The notes below the pieces were generated by a model. That model worked only from the letters and a program-made list of their open reading frames with translations. It was not told the DNA's origin and made no database searches. A DNA stretch of 36,307 bases from Caldifarciminota bacterium (lineage in GTDB: Bacteria; Hydrothermota; Hydrothermia; LBFQ01): NCBI GenBank assembly GCA_015490465.1, contig WFXS01000106.1:1-36307 (forward strand). The letters run 5' to 3'. Below, piece after piece: positions 14,271-22,099 of this stretch. The position numbers were made by a program, and so were the translations under genes. How positions within the stretch are numbered: position 1 is the stretch's first letter; every line of letters starts with the position of its first letter.

Positions 14271-16268
14271 ATGCTCCTTGTTCTGTTCGCAGGAACCTGC
14301 AGGGTGGAGATCCAGACTTTACCCAACGCCTACGTAAAGGTTGGGAGGCTATCCACGTACACCGATCAGGAGGGTAGGGTTATACTGAACGTAAGTGAGG
14401 GTGATACCGTACACGTTTACCACGTCGGGTACAGGGACACGTCCCTGGTCCTAACCTGCTCTAAGACAAAGATAGCATTAGAACTTGAGCCTTCGGAGTA
14501 CATGTTCCCGGAGGTGGTGGTTGAGAAGACCGTTGGGGAGAACGTTTCAACCCGTCCCGTAAGGGCGGTAAGGAGGGAGGAAGTACTGTACCCCTCAGGC
14601 CTTACCATGAGGCCGGACGATGCCCTTGAAAATATCCCCGGCGTGGTCTTCGTGGGCAAGGATCCGACCGCTTCCGTGCCTGCGGTGAGGGGTCTGGCCT
14701 TCTTCCGCACCCTCGTCGTTCTGGACTTTGTACGCCTGAGTACGGAGAGAGAAATTGGCCCCTCCCTCTTTTTTGCTCCCGTGGGTGTGGTAAGGGCGGT
14801 TGAGGTGGCCGAGGGTGGGAGCGTACCCTTCGGATCGGACGCCATGGGGGGAACGGTGATGTACCTCCTCAAGGGGGTGGGGGATCCGGACGAGTTCTCC
14901 CTGCACCTCAGGAGCAACCAGCCCAACGCGTCCGTGTACGTCGGACACTCTCCGGTTGATTCCCTGTACGTGGGCGTGGCCACGTCCCTATCCGGAGATT
15001 ACACCTATCCGGATACGCTCAGGTCCAACGGTTTCTGGGGATCCGGCTCCCTAAAGGCCCCCTCCTCCAACCGGAAGTTCGGGACTATTCTTGAGGTCAG
15101 GAGATGGGGAACGAGCCTGAAGGCTGCCCTCTTTTCAACGCGGGACTTCTACCGTGCCTACACGGGGACCATGTACTACCCGGATATGGATCACGTCTTC
15201 CTCCTTTTCGGTAGCCGGTTTCTCTCTGCTGGTTATCACGGTTATACGGTTCTGGCCAGGAAGGTTAAGGAGGGTAAGGTAAAGGACAACCTGAGGAGGG
15301 GCAGAGACGTGACCCTGCGTTTTCAGTTTGATAGGGGTGGTCTGCATGTGGGCGCTTCGTACTTCGGGCGTATGGGGGTGACCTCCTCCGTATTTGAGGA
15401 CGGCAGGTGGCTCTACGACGAGATGGCCAGCGCTACGGTACACGATGCCGGCCTCTTCCTCTTTGGCGACTACCGTGTGGGGAACGTACTACTCTCCGGT
15501 GGGGGAAGGGTAGGCCTTTACACGGCGAGTAACGTAAAGGGATGGAGGGTAATCCCGTCCTTCCACGTAGGGGGAAGGTTCCCGTTAAGGGATGTTGTCC
15601 TTTCGGTCAACCTTGAGACCTCGTACCGCTTCCCGACCCTGACCGAGAGCAGCTCCCGTTCACCCCATCCGAGGGGTTTTATACTCGGCAACCCCGACCT
15701 CAACCCCGAAAGGGGCATAAGCGGAGATTTCGGTTTGAAGTGGATGGGGGATAGGGTGAGTTTTGAGGCCCTGGCCTTTGCAACTGCCATAAACGATTAC
15801 GTAGACCTGACGAGGAGCGACACCCTTACACCGGAGGGTGATTCCATATTTTACTACACCAACGTCCCCGGCCGTACGGTAGTCCTCGGCATGGAAACGA
15901 TCCTCTCCGTGAACCTCTTCCGGAATACCCTGCGTCTCTCCTACACCCACCTGAACGGTAAGGCCGGAGACAGGGTCGTGTCGGGGATCATCCCATCGGT
16001 TTTGAAGATAACGTGGGAGTACGAAGGCAGGTTCAAGCCCTACGTAAAGGGAGAGTACAGGCCAGCGATTGAGGACGTGGCGGTCGTTGAGGTTCCCCGT
16101 CCATCCTTCTTCCTGCTGAACTTCGGGATCCGGGGGAAGGTACTCGGAGCTGAGGTGGATGGCGGTATGTCCAACGTTAACAACGCCGTAGCGTACCGCA
16201 CCCTCAATCCGAAGTCTCTGCCCCTTCCGGGGAGGGGAGTTTACCTGAACCTGAGGAGGGTCTTTTAA
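14271..16268 (+). CDS. TonB-dependent receptor-like outer-membrane protein
   Basis: 665 residues from the chosen ATG. A short hydrophobic leader (LLVLFAGT) precedes a carboxypeptidase-regulatory-like beta domain (about 15-85, AYVKVGRLSTYTDQEGRVIL). A plug domain follows (about 95-215) with DDALENIPGVVF, VRGLAFFRTLVVLD and VRAVEVAEGGSVPFGSDAMGG. The rest is a beta barrel of about 450 residues with the TESSSRSPHPRGFILGNPDLNPE segment found in many receptors, ending in Phe (LRRVF), the outer-membrane barrel signature. Such receptors take up siderophores, cobalamin or glycans using TonB; no TonB box is certain and no tonB/exbBD gene is nearby. The signal peptide is short and lacks N-terminal lysine or arginine, which is odd. 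The 3' end overlaps the convergent small gene by 65 bp. Confidence 0.88.
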   Translation: MLLVLFAGTCRVEIQTLPNAYVKVGRLSTYTDQEGRVILNVSEGDTVHVYHVGYRDTSLVLTCSKTKIALELEPSEYMFPEVVVEKTVGENVSTRPVRAVRREEVLYPSGLTMRPDDALENIPGVVFVGKDPTASVPAVRGLAFFRTLVVLDFVRLSTEREIGPSLFFAPVGVVRAVEVAEGGSVPFGSDAMGGTVMYLLKGVGDPDEFSLHLRSNQPNASVYVGHSPVDSLYVGVATSLSGDYTYPDTLRSNGFWGSGSLKAPSSNRKFGTILEVRRWGTSLKAALFSTRDFYRAYTGTMYYPDMDHVFLLFGSRFLSAGYHGYTVLARKVKEGKVKDNLRRGRDVTLRFQFDRGGLHVGASYFGRMGVTSSVFEDGRWLYDEMASATVHDAGLFLFGDYRVGNVLLSGGGRVGLYTASNVKGWRVIPSFHVGGRFPLRDVVLSVNLETSYRFPTLTESSSRSPHPRGFILGNPDLNPERGISGDFGLKWMGDRVSFEALAFATAINDYVDLTRSDTLTPEGDSIFYYTNVPGRTVVLGMETILSVNLFRNTLRLSYTHLNGKAGDRVVSGIIPSVLKITWEYEGRFKPYVKGEYRPAIEDVAVVEVPRPSFFLLNFGIRGKVLGAEVDGGMSNVNNAVAYRTLNPKSLPLPGRGVYLNLRRVF

Positions 16269-16434
16269 CCGCCTTTTCCCTTCTCTTCTGCCTCATGTAG
16301 TTCTCCACGATACCCCATATACCCACAAAAACGAGAAGGAGTGGCCAGTCCCTGCCGAAGTTTATAACCTCAAAACCGAGGTTGTTTAGCCAGAGCATCA
16401 AGCCTACGATCACCAGAACCACGTACAACCACAT
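16204..16434 (-). CDS. small LiaF/DUF5668-like membrane protein
   Basis: 76 residues with two hydrophobic helices (LYVVLVIVGLMLWLNNLGF and WPLLLVFVGIWGIVENYM) around a short FGRDW turn, as in the N-terminal domain of LiaF-type and DUF5668 proteins, followed by a basic tail. The last 20 or so residues (PSSGSGKLPSPEGAETSD) are low-complexity and are read antisense through the end of the receptor gene. The ATG abuts the plus-strand ATG at 16435 in a CATATG. The -10 box TAAGAT is 6 bp upstream. Function is unknown; a membrane-stress sensing role is known for relatives only. Confidence 0.65.
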   Translation of the reverse strand: MWLYVVLVIVGLMLWLNNLGFEVINFGRDWPLLLVFVGIWGIVENYMRQKRREKAVKRPSSGSGKLPSPEGAETSD

Positions 16435-16440
16435 ATGCGA

Positions 16441-16446
16441 ATCTTA
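16441..16446 (-). promoter_or_regulatory. -10 box of the LiaF-like gene
   Basis: TAAGAT in the CTTAAGAT context on the minus strand, 6 bp before the ATG at 16432-16434. It lies within what would otherwise be read as the 5' end of the plus-strand gene. Confidence 0.5.
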
Positions 16447-16477
16447 AGGCCGAATACGAACTTCACCCTCCCCACCT

Positions 16478-16483
16478 TAGAAT
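16478..16483 (+). promoter_or_regulatory. -10 box of the GT-C glycosyltransferase gene
   Basis: TAGAAT in the perfect CCTTAGAATA context, 8 bp before an in-frame TTG. This favours the TTG start over the ATG 57 nt upstream. Confidence 0.6.
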
Positions 16484-16491
16484 ATCACACC

Positions 16492-18273
16492 TTGAAGGCA
16501 AAGAGATTCCTGCCTCTTGCGGTTGCGGTGTTGGTTTACCTGTCCGTGGCCATTTACTACGCCCTCAGGCTCTGGAGCATCACGGAGGGTAAAAACCTGT
16601 ACGTCATAGACGACGCCTACATCCACATGGCCATAGCGAAGAACTTCGCCCTCCACGGCGTGTACGGAATAACCCGTTACTACTTCTCCAACGCCTCGTC
16701 CTCCCCTCTGTGGACGTTTCTCATATCCGGTGGGTTCAAGCTCGTGGGACTCAAGATATGGGTACCTTTTGTACTGGCCCTCCTCTCCGGTGTGGGCGCC
16801 CTTCTGGCTCTGGCTCACATCTACGACCGCGAAAAGATCCCCACGGGGAGATCTGCGGTCTTCCTCCTCGCCCTCCTGTTCCTGACGTCCTTCTGGGGTC
16901 TGACCTTCACCGGTCTGGAACACCTCCTCCAGATCCTGACCATGGCCCTGACCGTCTGGTCCGCGGCCCTGATCCTCTCGGGTCGGAAAGAAAGGGGACT
17001 TTACTACCTGCTCTACGGATCTTCGTCCGTGGCGGCCGTCGTCCGTCCGGAGTCTTGGGCGTTGATTGCAGGGGTCTTCATGCTCTTTCTGATAAGCAGA
17101 AGATGGAAGGAGGCCCTCTCTTACGCGATAGTTTCCTTTTTACCCGTAGTCCTGCTCGGCCTGTGGAGTAAGGCTAACGGTAACGGCTTCCTGCCCAACA
17201 CCTACTACCTCAAGGGGACGAAAGGGGGAGGTCTTATGGATCTGTTTTACTACACCCCGAAGCTCACCCACCTGTCAGCGCAGTCGGCCCTGATCGCCGC
17301 CTTCGTTTACCTCACCTTCGCCGTCTGGAAGGAAGAGACCCTACGCAGGATCCTCGGTCTGGCCATCCTCGGTTTTTCCCTCATACTCCTCCTCGGTCTC
17401 GCCCGGAACCTGCCCGTATTCCTTGATGCCGGAGTCTTCATAGACCGTTACTATCTCAAAGGTGTACCCTCCCTGATCTTTTCCCTTTCCATTCTCGTGG
17501 CCAAGCTCGGTCTGCTTCTCACACTCCTGAGCCTTTACAACGGAAACGTAAAGTGGGAAAAGGGCGTCGTCCTCTCCTTCCTGCTCGCCGTCGTACTCCT
17601 CGCCCACTTCCACAGGGGAGGTTTCGGATGGTTCTTCCGGTACGAGGCCTACCTGATAGCGCTGACCCTGGCCTTTTACCCTCTCCTCTCCAGGGGCTTT
17701 CCGAACGTACGGAGGGCCTTCATCACGCTGGGCTGGATCGTCCTCCTCATTCCCCTCCTGCTCAGGGGCCTGACCGTCCTGAAGGACATAACTCCGGCCG
17801 TACGTATAACCCACCTCAAGAACTACCACCTGGCCGTTTTCGTAAGCAGGCACTTCAACGGTAAGGGTATAGCCATGGACGACATAGGTTACGTCTCCTT
17901 CCTGTCCGACGCTAAGGTCGTTGACTTCGTGGGTCTCGGAACTTACGAGGTGGCGAAGGCCATTCACGAGGGAAGGTTCAACACGGACTTCATGAGGTAC
18001 CTCGTTAAAAAGTACGGCATAGAGGCGGCTATACTCCGTCCGGGGTGGTACGTGAAGTACGGAGGACTGCCCGGAGAGTGGCTTGTGGTGGGAACCTGGA
18101 AGGTGGAGGACGTCTACTATCCCGGAAGCAACTTCCTCACCTTCATGGCCGTAGATAGGGAGATGGCGGACGACCTGCAGACGTATCTGGAGGAATCAAA
18201 GGGGTACGTGCCTCCGGAGGTGGATGTACAGGTGTATCCCCCCACCCCTCTGGAACAGATAATGAGCAGGTAG
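16492..18273 (+). CDS. GT-C type membrane glycosyltransferase
   Basis: 593 residues from the TTG, with ten or more hydrophobic helices. The first periplasmic loop has YVIDDAYIHMAIAKNFALHGVYG and then SSSPLWTFLISGGF, the DDxxI...SPLWT pattern of polyprenyl-phosphate-sugar-dependent GT-C enzymes (AftB- and mannosyltransferase-like proteins); Asp-Asp is the likely catalytic/metal site. A C-terminal soluble domain (about 450-593) holds AMDDIGYVSFLSDAKVVDFVGLG. It probably adds sugars to envelope glycans or proteins outside the inner membrane. An upstream ATG at 16435 would add 19 residues (RILRPNTNFTLP...) that cover the promoter, so TTG is preferred. Confidence 0.82.
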   Translation: MKAKRFLPLAVAVLVYLSVAIYYALRLWSITEGKNLYVIDDAYIHMAIAKNFALHGVYGITRYYFSNASSSPLWTFLISGGFKLVGLKIWVPFVLALLSGVGALLALAHIYDREKIPTGRSAVFLLALLFLTSFWGLTFTGLEHLLQILTMALTVWSAALILSGRKERGLYYLLYGSSSVAAVVRPESWALIAGVFMLFLISRRWKEALSYAIVSFLPVVLLGLWSKANGNGFLPNTYYLKGTKGGGLMDLFYYTPKLTHLSAQSALIAAFVYLTFAVWKEETLRRILGLAILGFSLILLLGLARNLPVFLDAGVFIDRYYLKGVPSLIFSLSILVAKLGLLLTLLSLYNGNVKWEKGVVLSFLLAVVLLAHFHRGGFGWFFRYEAYLIALTLAFYPLLSRGFPNVRRAFITLGWIVLLIPLLLRGLTVLKDITPAVRITHLKNYHLAVFVSRHFNGKGIAMDDIGYVSFLSDAKVVDFVGLGTYEVAKAIHEGRFNTDFMRYLVKKYGIEAAILRPGWYVKYGGLPGEWLVVGTWKVEDVYYPGSNFLTFMAVDREMADDLQTYLEESKGYVPPEVDVQVYPPTPLEQIMSR

Positions 18274-18284
18274 CCTTTCCGCAA

Positions 18285-18290
18285 TAGAAT
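18285..18290 (+). promoter_or_regulatory. tldD -10 box
   Basis: TAGAAT, then seven bases (CCCCCCT), then the ATG. There is no Shine-Dalgarno site in this C-rich spacer. Confidence 0.65.
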
Positions 18291-18297
18291 CCCCCCT

Positions 18298-19740
18298 ATG
18301 GAGAAGTACCTTCACGTTGCCCTTGAAAAGCTAAAGGAGGCGGACTACGGCGAGGCGAGGTTCGTCAGGATAACCTCACAGGACGTAACGGTCAGGAACG
18401 GAAGGCTGGAGAGCGTATCGGAAAGCGTTGAGGAAGGTATAGGGGTCCGCGCGGTGGTGGGTGGTTCCATAGGTTTCGCCGCCACTAACCGCGTACTGAT
18501 AGACGAGGTCGTAAAGGCCTCCGAAAGGGCGCTGGCGTACGCAAAGGCTTCGTACAAAGCCCTCGGTAAGACGAAGCCCTTCCTGTCGGAGCCGAGGCAC
18601 GAGGGGGAGTACCGTACGGAGGTAGGGGTTGATCCCTTCACCGTACCCGTTGACCGGAAGATAGACCTCCTCATGAAGGTGGACGAGATACTGGCGAAGG
18701 ATCCGAAGATCGTACTCAGAACGGGAAGCCTGCACTTCCGCAAGATAGAGAAGGTCTTCGTGAACAGCGAAGGGTCCTTCCTGAAGCAGACGATATACAT
18801 GACGGGAGGAGGGTACACGGCCTACGCCTTCGTGGACGGTGTACTTGCCCACCGTTCCTACCCTGCCCCCCACGGCGGAAACCACCTTCAGGCCGGATGG
18901 GAGTTCATAGAGGAGATGGACTTCCTGAGGTACGCGGATCAGATAAGGGAAGAAGCCATAATGTTCGCAAAGGCCGACACCCTTAAAGAGGAGATGGAGA
19001 CGACTCTGGTTCTCGGCACCCATCAGATGATCCTACAGATACACGAGAGCGTCGGCCATCCCCTTGAGCTGGACAGGGCTATAGGCTACGAGGCCAGCTA
19101 CGCCGGCACCAGTTTCGCCCGCATAGAGAACCTCGGAAAACTACGGTACGGTTCCCCCCTGATGAACATCGTCGCGGACGCCACCCTGAAGCGGGGTCTC
19201 GGAACTTTCGGATGGGACGACGAGGGGGTGGAGGCCCAGAGGGTTGATCTCATAAGGGAGGGTATCCTCGTCGGCTACCTCTCGTCGCGGGACAGCGCAT
19301 GGGCTATAGGTCTGAATCGCAGCGGAGGTATGGCGAGGGCGAGCGGGTTCAACCGCATGCCCATGGTACGTATGACGAACGTCTACCTCCTCCCCGGCGA
19401 AGGCACCCTTGACGATATCCTATCCGAGATAAAGGACGGCGTATACATGGACCTCAACAAGTCCTGGTCCATAGACCAGAGGAGGCTCAACTTCCAGTTC
19501 TCAACGGAGGTTGCCTACCGCATAAGGAACGGGAAACTGGCCGAGCCTCTAAGGAACGTCATCTACTACGGGATAACGCCGGAGTTCTGGGGGAGCATGT
19601 ACGCCCTCGCCGGAAAGGACGAGTGGAAGCTCTGGGGTCTTCCCCACTGCGGCAAGGGGGAGCCGGGCCAGTCTATGGACACAGGCCACGGGGCCTCACC
19701 TGCGGCCTTCCGGAAGGTAAGGGTGGGGTCAACCGCCTGA
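18298..19740 (+). CDS. tldD: TldD-family metalloprotease
   Basis: 480 residues matching TldD, the catalytic subunit of the TldD/TldE (PmbA) zinc protease that unfolds and cleaves small modified peptides. The N-terminal domain includes VRNGRLESVSESVEEGIGVRAV. The zinc site is HESVGHPLELDR (His249, Glu250, His254), followed by YAGTSFA and the conserved GTFGWDDEGVEAQRVDLIREG and YLSSRDSA region. NRMPMVRMTNVYLLPG, another conserved block, is intact. Length is normal. No pmbA partner lies in the window, so it works either with a partner encoded elsewhere or alone. Confidence 0.93.
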   Translation: MEKYLHVALEKLKEADYGEARFVRITSQDVTVRNGRLESVSESVEEGIGVRAVVGGSIGFAATNRVLIDEVVKASERALAYAKASYKALGKTKPFLSEPRHEGEYRTEVGVDPFTVPVDRKIDLLMKVDEILAKDPKIVLRTGSLHFRKIEKVFVNSEGSFLKQTIYMTGGGYTAYAFVDGVLAHRSYPAPHGGNHLQAGWEFIEEMDFLRYADQIREEAIMFAKADTLKEEMETTLVLGTHQMILQIHESVGHPLELDRAIGYEASYAGTSFARIENLGKLRYGSPLMNIVADATLKRGLGTFGWDDEGVEAQRVDLIREGILVGYLSSRDSAWAIGLNRSGGMARASGFNRMPMVRMTNVYLLPGEGTLDDILSEIKDGVYMDLNKSWSIDQRRLNFQFSTEVAYRIRNGKLAEPLRNVIYYGITPEFWGSMYALAGKDEWKLWGLPHCGKGEPGQSMDTGHGASPAAFRKVRVGSTA

Positions 19741-19753
19741 AAAGTTCTCCCTT

Positions 19754-19759
19754 AGAATA
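19754..19759 (+). promoter_or_regulatory. secG -10 box
   Basis: TAGAAT in the CCCTTAGAATA context, 7 bp before the secG ATG. Confidence 0.65.
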
Positions 19760-19766
19760 GCCGTCC

Positions 19767-20165
19767 ATGTACGTGGCCCTTCTAATTTTGTACCTGTTGA
19801 TAGTCCTCGTGATGATAGTGGTGGTGTTGTTGCAGGAACCCCGTACGGGGGGAGGACTCGGTATAGCCTTCGGCGGTGGTGTTGAAAACGTTATAGGTGT
19901 AAAGACGGCTCCCACCTTCTTCACGAACCTGACGATTGGACTCGGTGCGGCCTTCGGTATTCTGGCCTTCATACTCTCCATGATGTCCGGTGCCAGGACC
20001 GCCACCACGTCCGTGGTGGCCAAAGAGGCGGGGAAGGGGACGGTTTACAAGGTGCTTCAGGAGCTCCAGAGGCAGGCCCCCCCTCAGGCTCCTCAGGGCG
20101 GTGCCGTGGCCCCGGCTACACCCGTACAGCCTTCACCCGCTCCCGCCCCCCAGCAGGGTAAGTGA
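19767..20165 (+). CDS. secG: preprotein translocase subunit SecG
   Basis: 132 residues. Helix 1 is VALLILYLLIVLVMIVVVLLQ, followed by the SecG signature LLQEPRTGGGLGIAFGGGVENVIG. Helix 2 (GLGAAFGILAFILSMM) comes next, then a long Ala/Pro/Gln-rich tail (about 75-132) that is longer than in most SecG proteins and probably unstructured. SecG helps SecA insertion during export through SecYEG. Its TGA overlaps the GTG of the next gene (GTGA), so the glycosyltransferase is coupled to it. Confidence 0.9.
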   Translation: MYVALLILYLLIVLVMIVVVLLQEPRTGGGLGIAFGGGVENVIGVKTAPTFFTNLTIGLGAAFGILAFILSMMSGARTATTSVVAKEAGKGTVYKVLQELQRQAPPQAPQGGAVAPATPVQPSPAPAPQQGK

Positions 20166-21241
20166 GGGAATACGCCTTCTTCACCAACTTCCCCACACCG
20201 CACAAGGTTGACCTGTTCAACTACCTGAACGGGGAGTTAGAAGGCAGAATAACCTTCTTCTTTTACGCCTCCTCCGTCCCGAAGAGGAAGGGCTGGGAGA
20301 GGGATCTGGAGCGGGCGAACTTCAGGTACGAGGTCTTAGACTCACTCCGCATAAAGACGTCCGTGGGGTTCGGTTCCGACGAGGCCTACGCCTTCCTTCC
20401 CAGACACCTGCCGGATCTATCCCGTTTCCGAAAGGTGGTAATAAGTGGGGGGCTTACGCCTGTGGAACTCTTTCTGAGTCTTAAAACCCTTTCCCATGGG
20501 GTACCGTACATACTGTGGACGGGGGCCCCCTCCCTTTCCTTCGGCGGATGGTGGGGTGTGCCTTACAGGGCGCTTGTACGTTTCCTGCTCTTCTCAAACG
20601 CCTACGCCGTGGTGGCTGCAACGGGTACGGCGGCGGAGCATGCCCGCAGGCTCGGAGCGAGAAGAGTGGAAGTCGCGTATACGACGTTTGACGTTGAACG
20701 GTTCAGGTACGATAAGGTACACAGGGGAGAATGCCTATCCGCAGTATTTGTGGGAAGGCTCATAAAGGTAAAGAGGGTTCCCGACCTCCTTGAGGCCGTA
20801 TCCACGGTGTCCAGCGTCACCCTTGACGTCGTCGGCGAGGGCCCCCTGAGGGAGGATCTGGAGAGGATGGCCGGAGAAATGGGTATAACGGATAGGGTCA
20901 GATTTCTGGGAAAGGCGGATTACGGTAAGATGCCCCTTATGTACCGGAGGTACGATCTCCTCCTTCTGCCCTCGGAGTGGGAAGTTTTCGGATTCGTCGT
21001 CGTGGAAGCGCTTATGTCCTCCCTGGCCGTGGCCGTATCCGAAGGGGTGGGGGCAAAGGATTTCCTTCCCGAATGGGCTATCTTCCCCGTGGGAGACGTA
21101 GGGAGTATAGCCCGGATAGTTGAGAGGATGAAAGATCCATCGGTCAGAAACGACGTAGTGCGGTTCGGTCGTGGAAAGGTTGAAAGTTTAGCCACACCGG
21201 AGAGGTGGGCCCGTACCTTCGCCTCCCTCCTTGAGGAGTGA
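20162..21241 (+). CDS. GT4-family (GT-B) glycosyltransferase
   Basis: 359 residues. The C-terminal domain has the GT4 pattern: AVFVGRLIKVKRVPDLLEAV near 185, LDVVGEGPLREDLERMAGEMG, RVRFLGKADYGKMPLMYRRYDLLLLPSEWEVFGFVVVEALM and EGVGAKDF. The conserved ExFGxxxxE motif appears as EVFGFVVVE. The N-terminal domain is the acceptor side. GTG start overlaps the secG stop by 4 nt. It is probably a retaining transferase using a nucleotide sugar in lipopolysaccharide or exopolysaccharide assembly, in line with the WbaP- and GT-C-type genes nearby. Confidence 0.88.
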   Translation: MREYAFFTNFPTPHKVDLFNYLNGELEGRITFFFYASSVPKRKGWERDLERANFRYEVLDSLRIKTSVGFGSDEAYAFLPRHLPDLSRFRKVVISGGLTPVELFLSLKTLSHGVPYILWTGAPSLSFGGWWGVPYRALVRFLLFSNAYAVVAATGTAAEHARRLGARRVEVAYTTFDVERFRYDKVHRGECLSAVFVGRLIKVKRVPDLLEAVSTVSSVTLDVVGEGPLREDLERMAGEMGITDRVRFLGKADYGKMPLMYRRYDLLLLPSEWEVFGFVVVEALMSSLAVAVSEGVGAKDFLPEWAIFPVGDVGSIARIVERMKDPSVRNDVVRFGRGKVESLATPERWARTFASLLEE

Positions 21242-22042
21242 TCACCCTCGCCCGAAGGCCTCCTCTATCCTCCTGTAATCCTCAGGTTCCACCTCAAACT
21301 CCACGGACTTAAGGTTCTCCATAAGGTGATCCTCGTTTTCGGTTTTGAATATGACGATTATCTTCCGGTGCCTCGTGAGGAAGTTCAGGACCACCTGGGG
21401 AACGGTCATGCCGTACTTACGGGCCACGGACTTGAGTACCTCCATCCTCTCCCCCGTAGGCCACGCACCTCTCCACAGGGGCAGGTACCCGCTCAGGGTT
21501 ATACCGTTTTCCTCCGCAAAGGGAAGAAGTTCCTCCTCAACCTCCCGAAAGTTGTCAAGGTTGTACTCCACCTGATTGTTCACTATCTTCAGGTACCTCA
21601 GGGCCTCCTCCATCTCCTTAACCGAAAAGTTGCTCACGCCGGCGTAGGCTACCTTACCCTGCTCTATCAGGTAGGCGAAGGCCTCCATGGTCTCGCCAAG
21701 GGGGTGGGAGCCGTCGTACCAGTGGAGGAGGTAGAGGTCAACGTAATCGGTCTTCAGCTTCTTAAGGCTCCTCTCTAAGGCGGCTATGGTCCCACGGAAC
21801 GAGGCGTTGTGAGGCATCACCTTAGTCGTTATGAACACCTCGTCCCTTCTCCCCCTTATCGCCCTCCCGACGATTTCCTCTGCACCCTCGTACATCTCTG
21901 CCGTGTCTATATGCCAGAGGCCTTCGTCTATGGCCCTGCGGATCGTCCTCTCCATGGCCCTGGGGTCCCGTATGGCCCAGGTACCCAGAGCAAAGATGGG
22001 AAGAAGCTCTTCCGTCCTGTCAAGTTCTATCTCCGGAAGCAT
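21242..22042 (-). CDS. aldo/keto reductase
   Basis: 266 residues, an NAD(P)H-dependent carbonyl reductase of the TIM-barrel family. The catalytic tetrad is visible: Asp46 and Tyr51 in WHIDTAEMYEG, Lys74 in VFITTKVMPHN, and His107 in YLLHWYDG. AGVSNFSVKEMEEAL follows as expected. The length is at the short end of the family, lacking C-terminal extensions. ATG is 6 nt after TAAAAT on the minus strand. The stop is immediately after the end of the convergent GT4 gene, with no gap. The substrate is not predictable. Confidence 0.92.
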   Translation of the reverse strand: MLPEIELDRTEELLPIFALGTWAIRDPRAMERTIRRAIDEGLWHIDTAEMYEGAEEIVGRAIRGRRDEVFITTKVMPHNASFRGTIAALERSLKKLKTDYVDLYLLHWYDGSHPLGETMEAFAYLIEQGKVAYAGVSNFSVKEMEEALRYLKIVNNQVEYNLDNFREVEEELLPFAEENGITLSGYLPLWRGAWPTGERMEVLKSVARKYGMTVPQVVLNFLTRHRKIIVIFKTENEDHLMENLKSVEFEVEPEDYRRIEEAFGRG

Positions 22043-22048
22043 TAAGGA

Positions 22049-22054
22049 ATTTTA
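22049..22054 (-). promoter_or_regulatory. -10 box of the aldo/keto reductase gene
   Basis: TAAAAT in the CCTTAAAAT context on the minus strand, 6 bp before the ATG. It is divergent from polX; an 8-bp palindrome GTGGCCAC (22057-22064) lies just upstream. Confidence 0.6.
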
Positions 22055-22088
22055 AGGTGGCCACGTTCACCGAACCGTCCTGCGGGGG

Positions 22089-22094
22089 TAGAAT
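22089..22094 (+). promoter_or_regulatory. polX -10 box
   Basis: TAGAAT, 5 bp before the polX ATG; the closest spacing seen for an ATG-started gene. Confidence 0.6.
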
Positions 22095-22099
22095 TCGTT

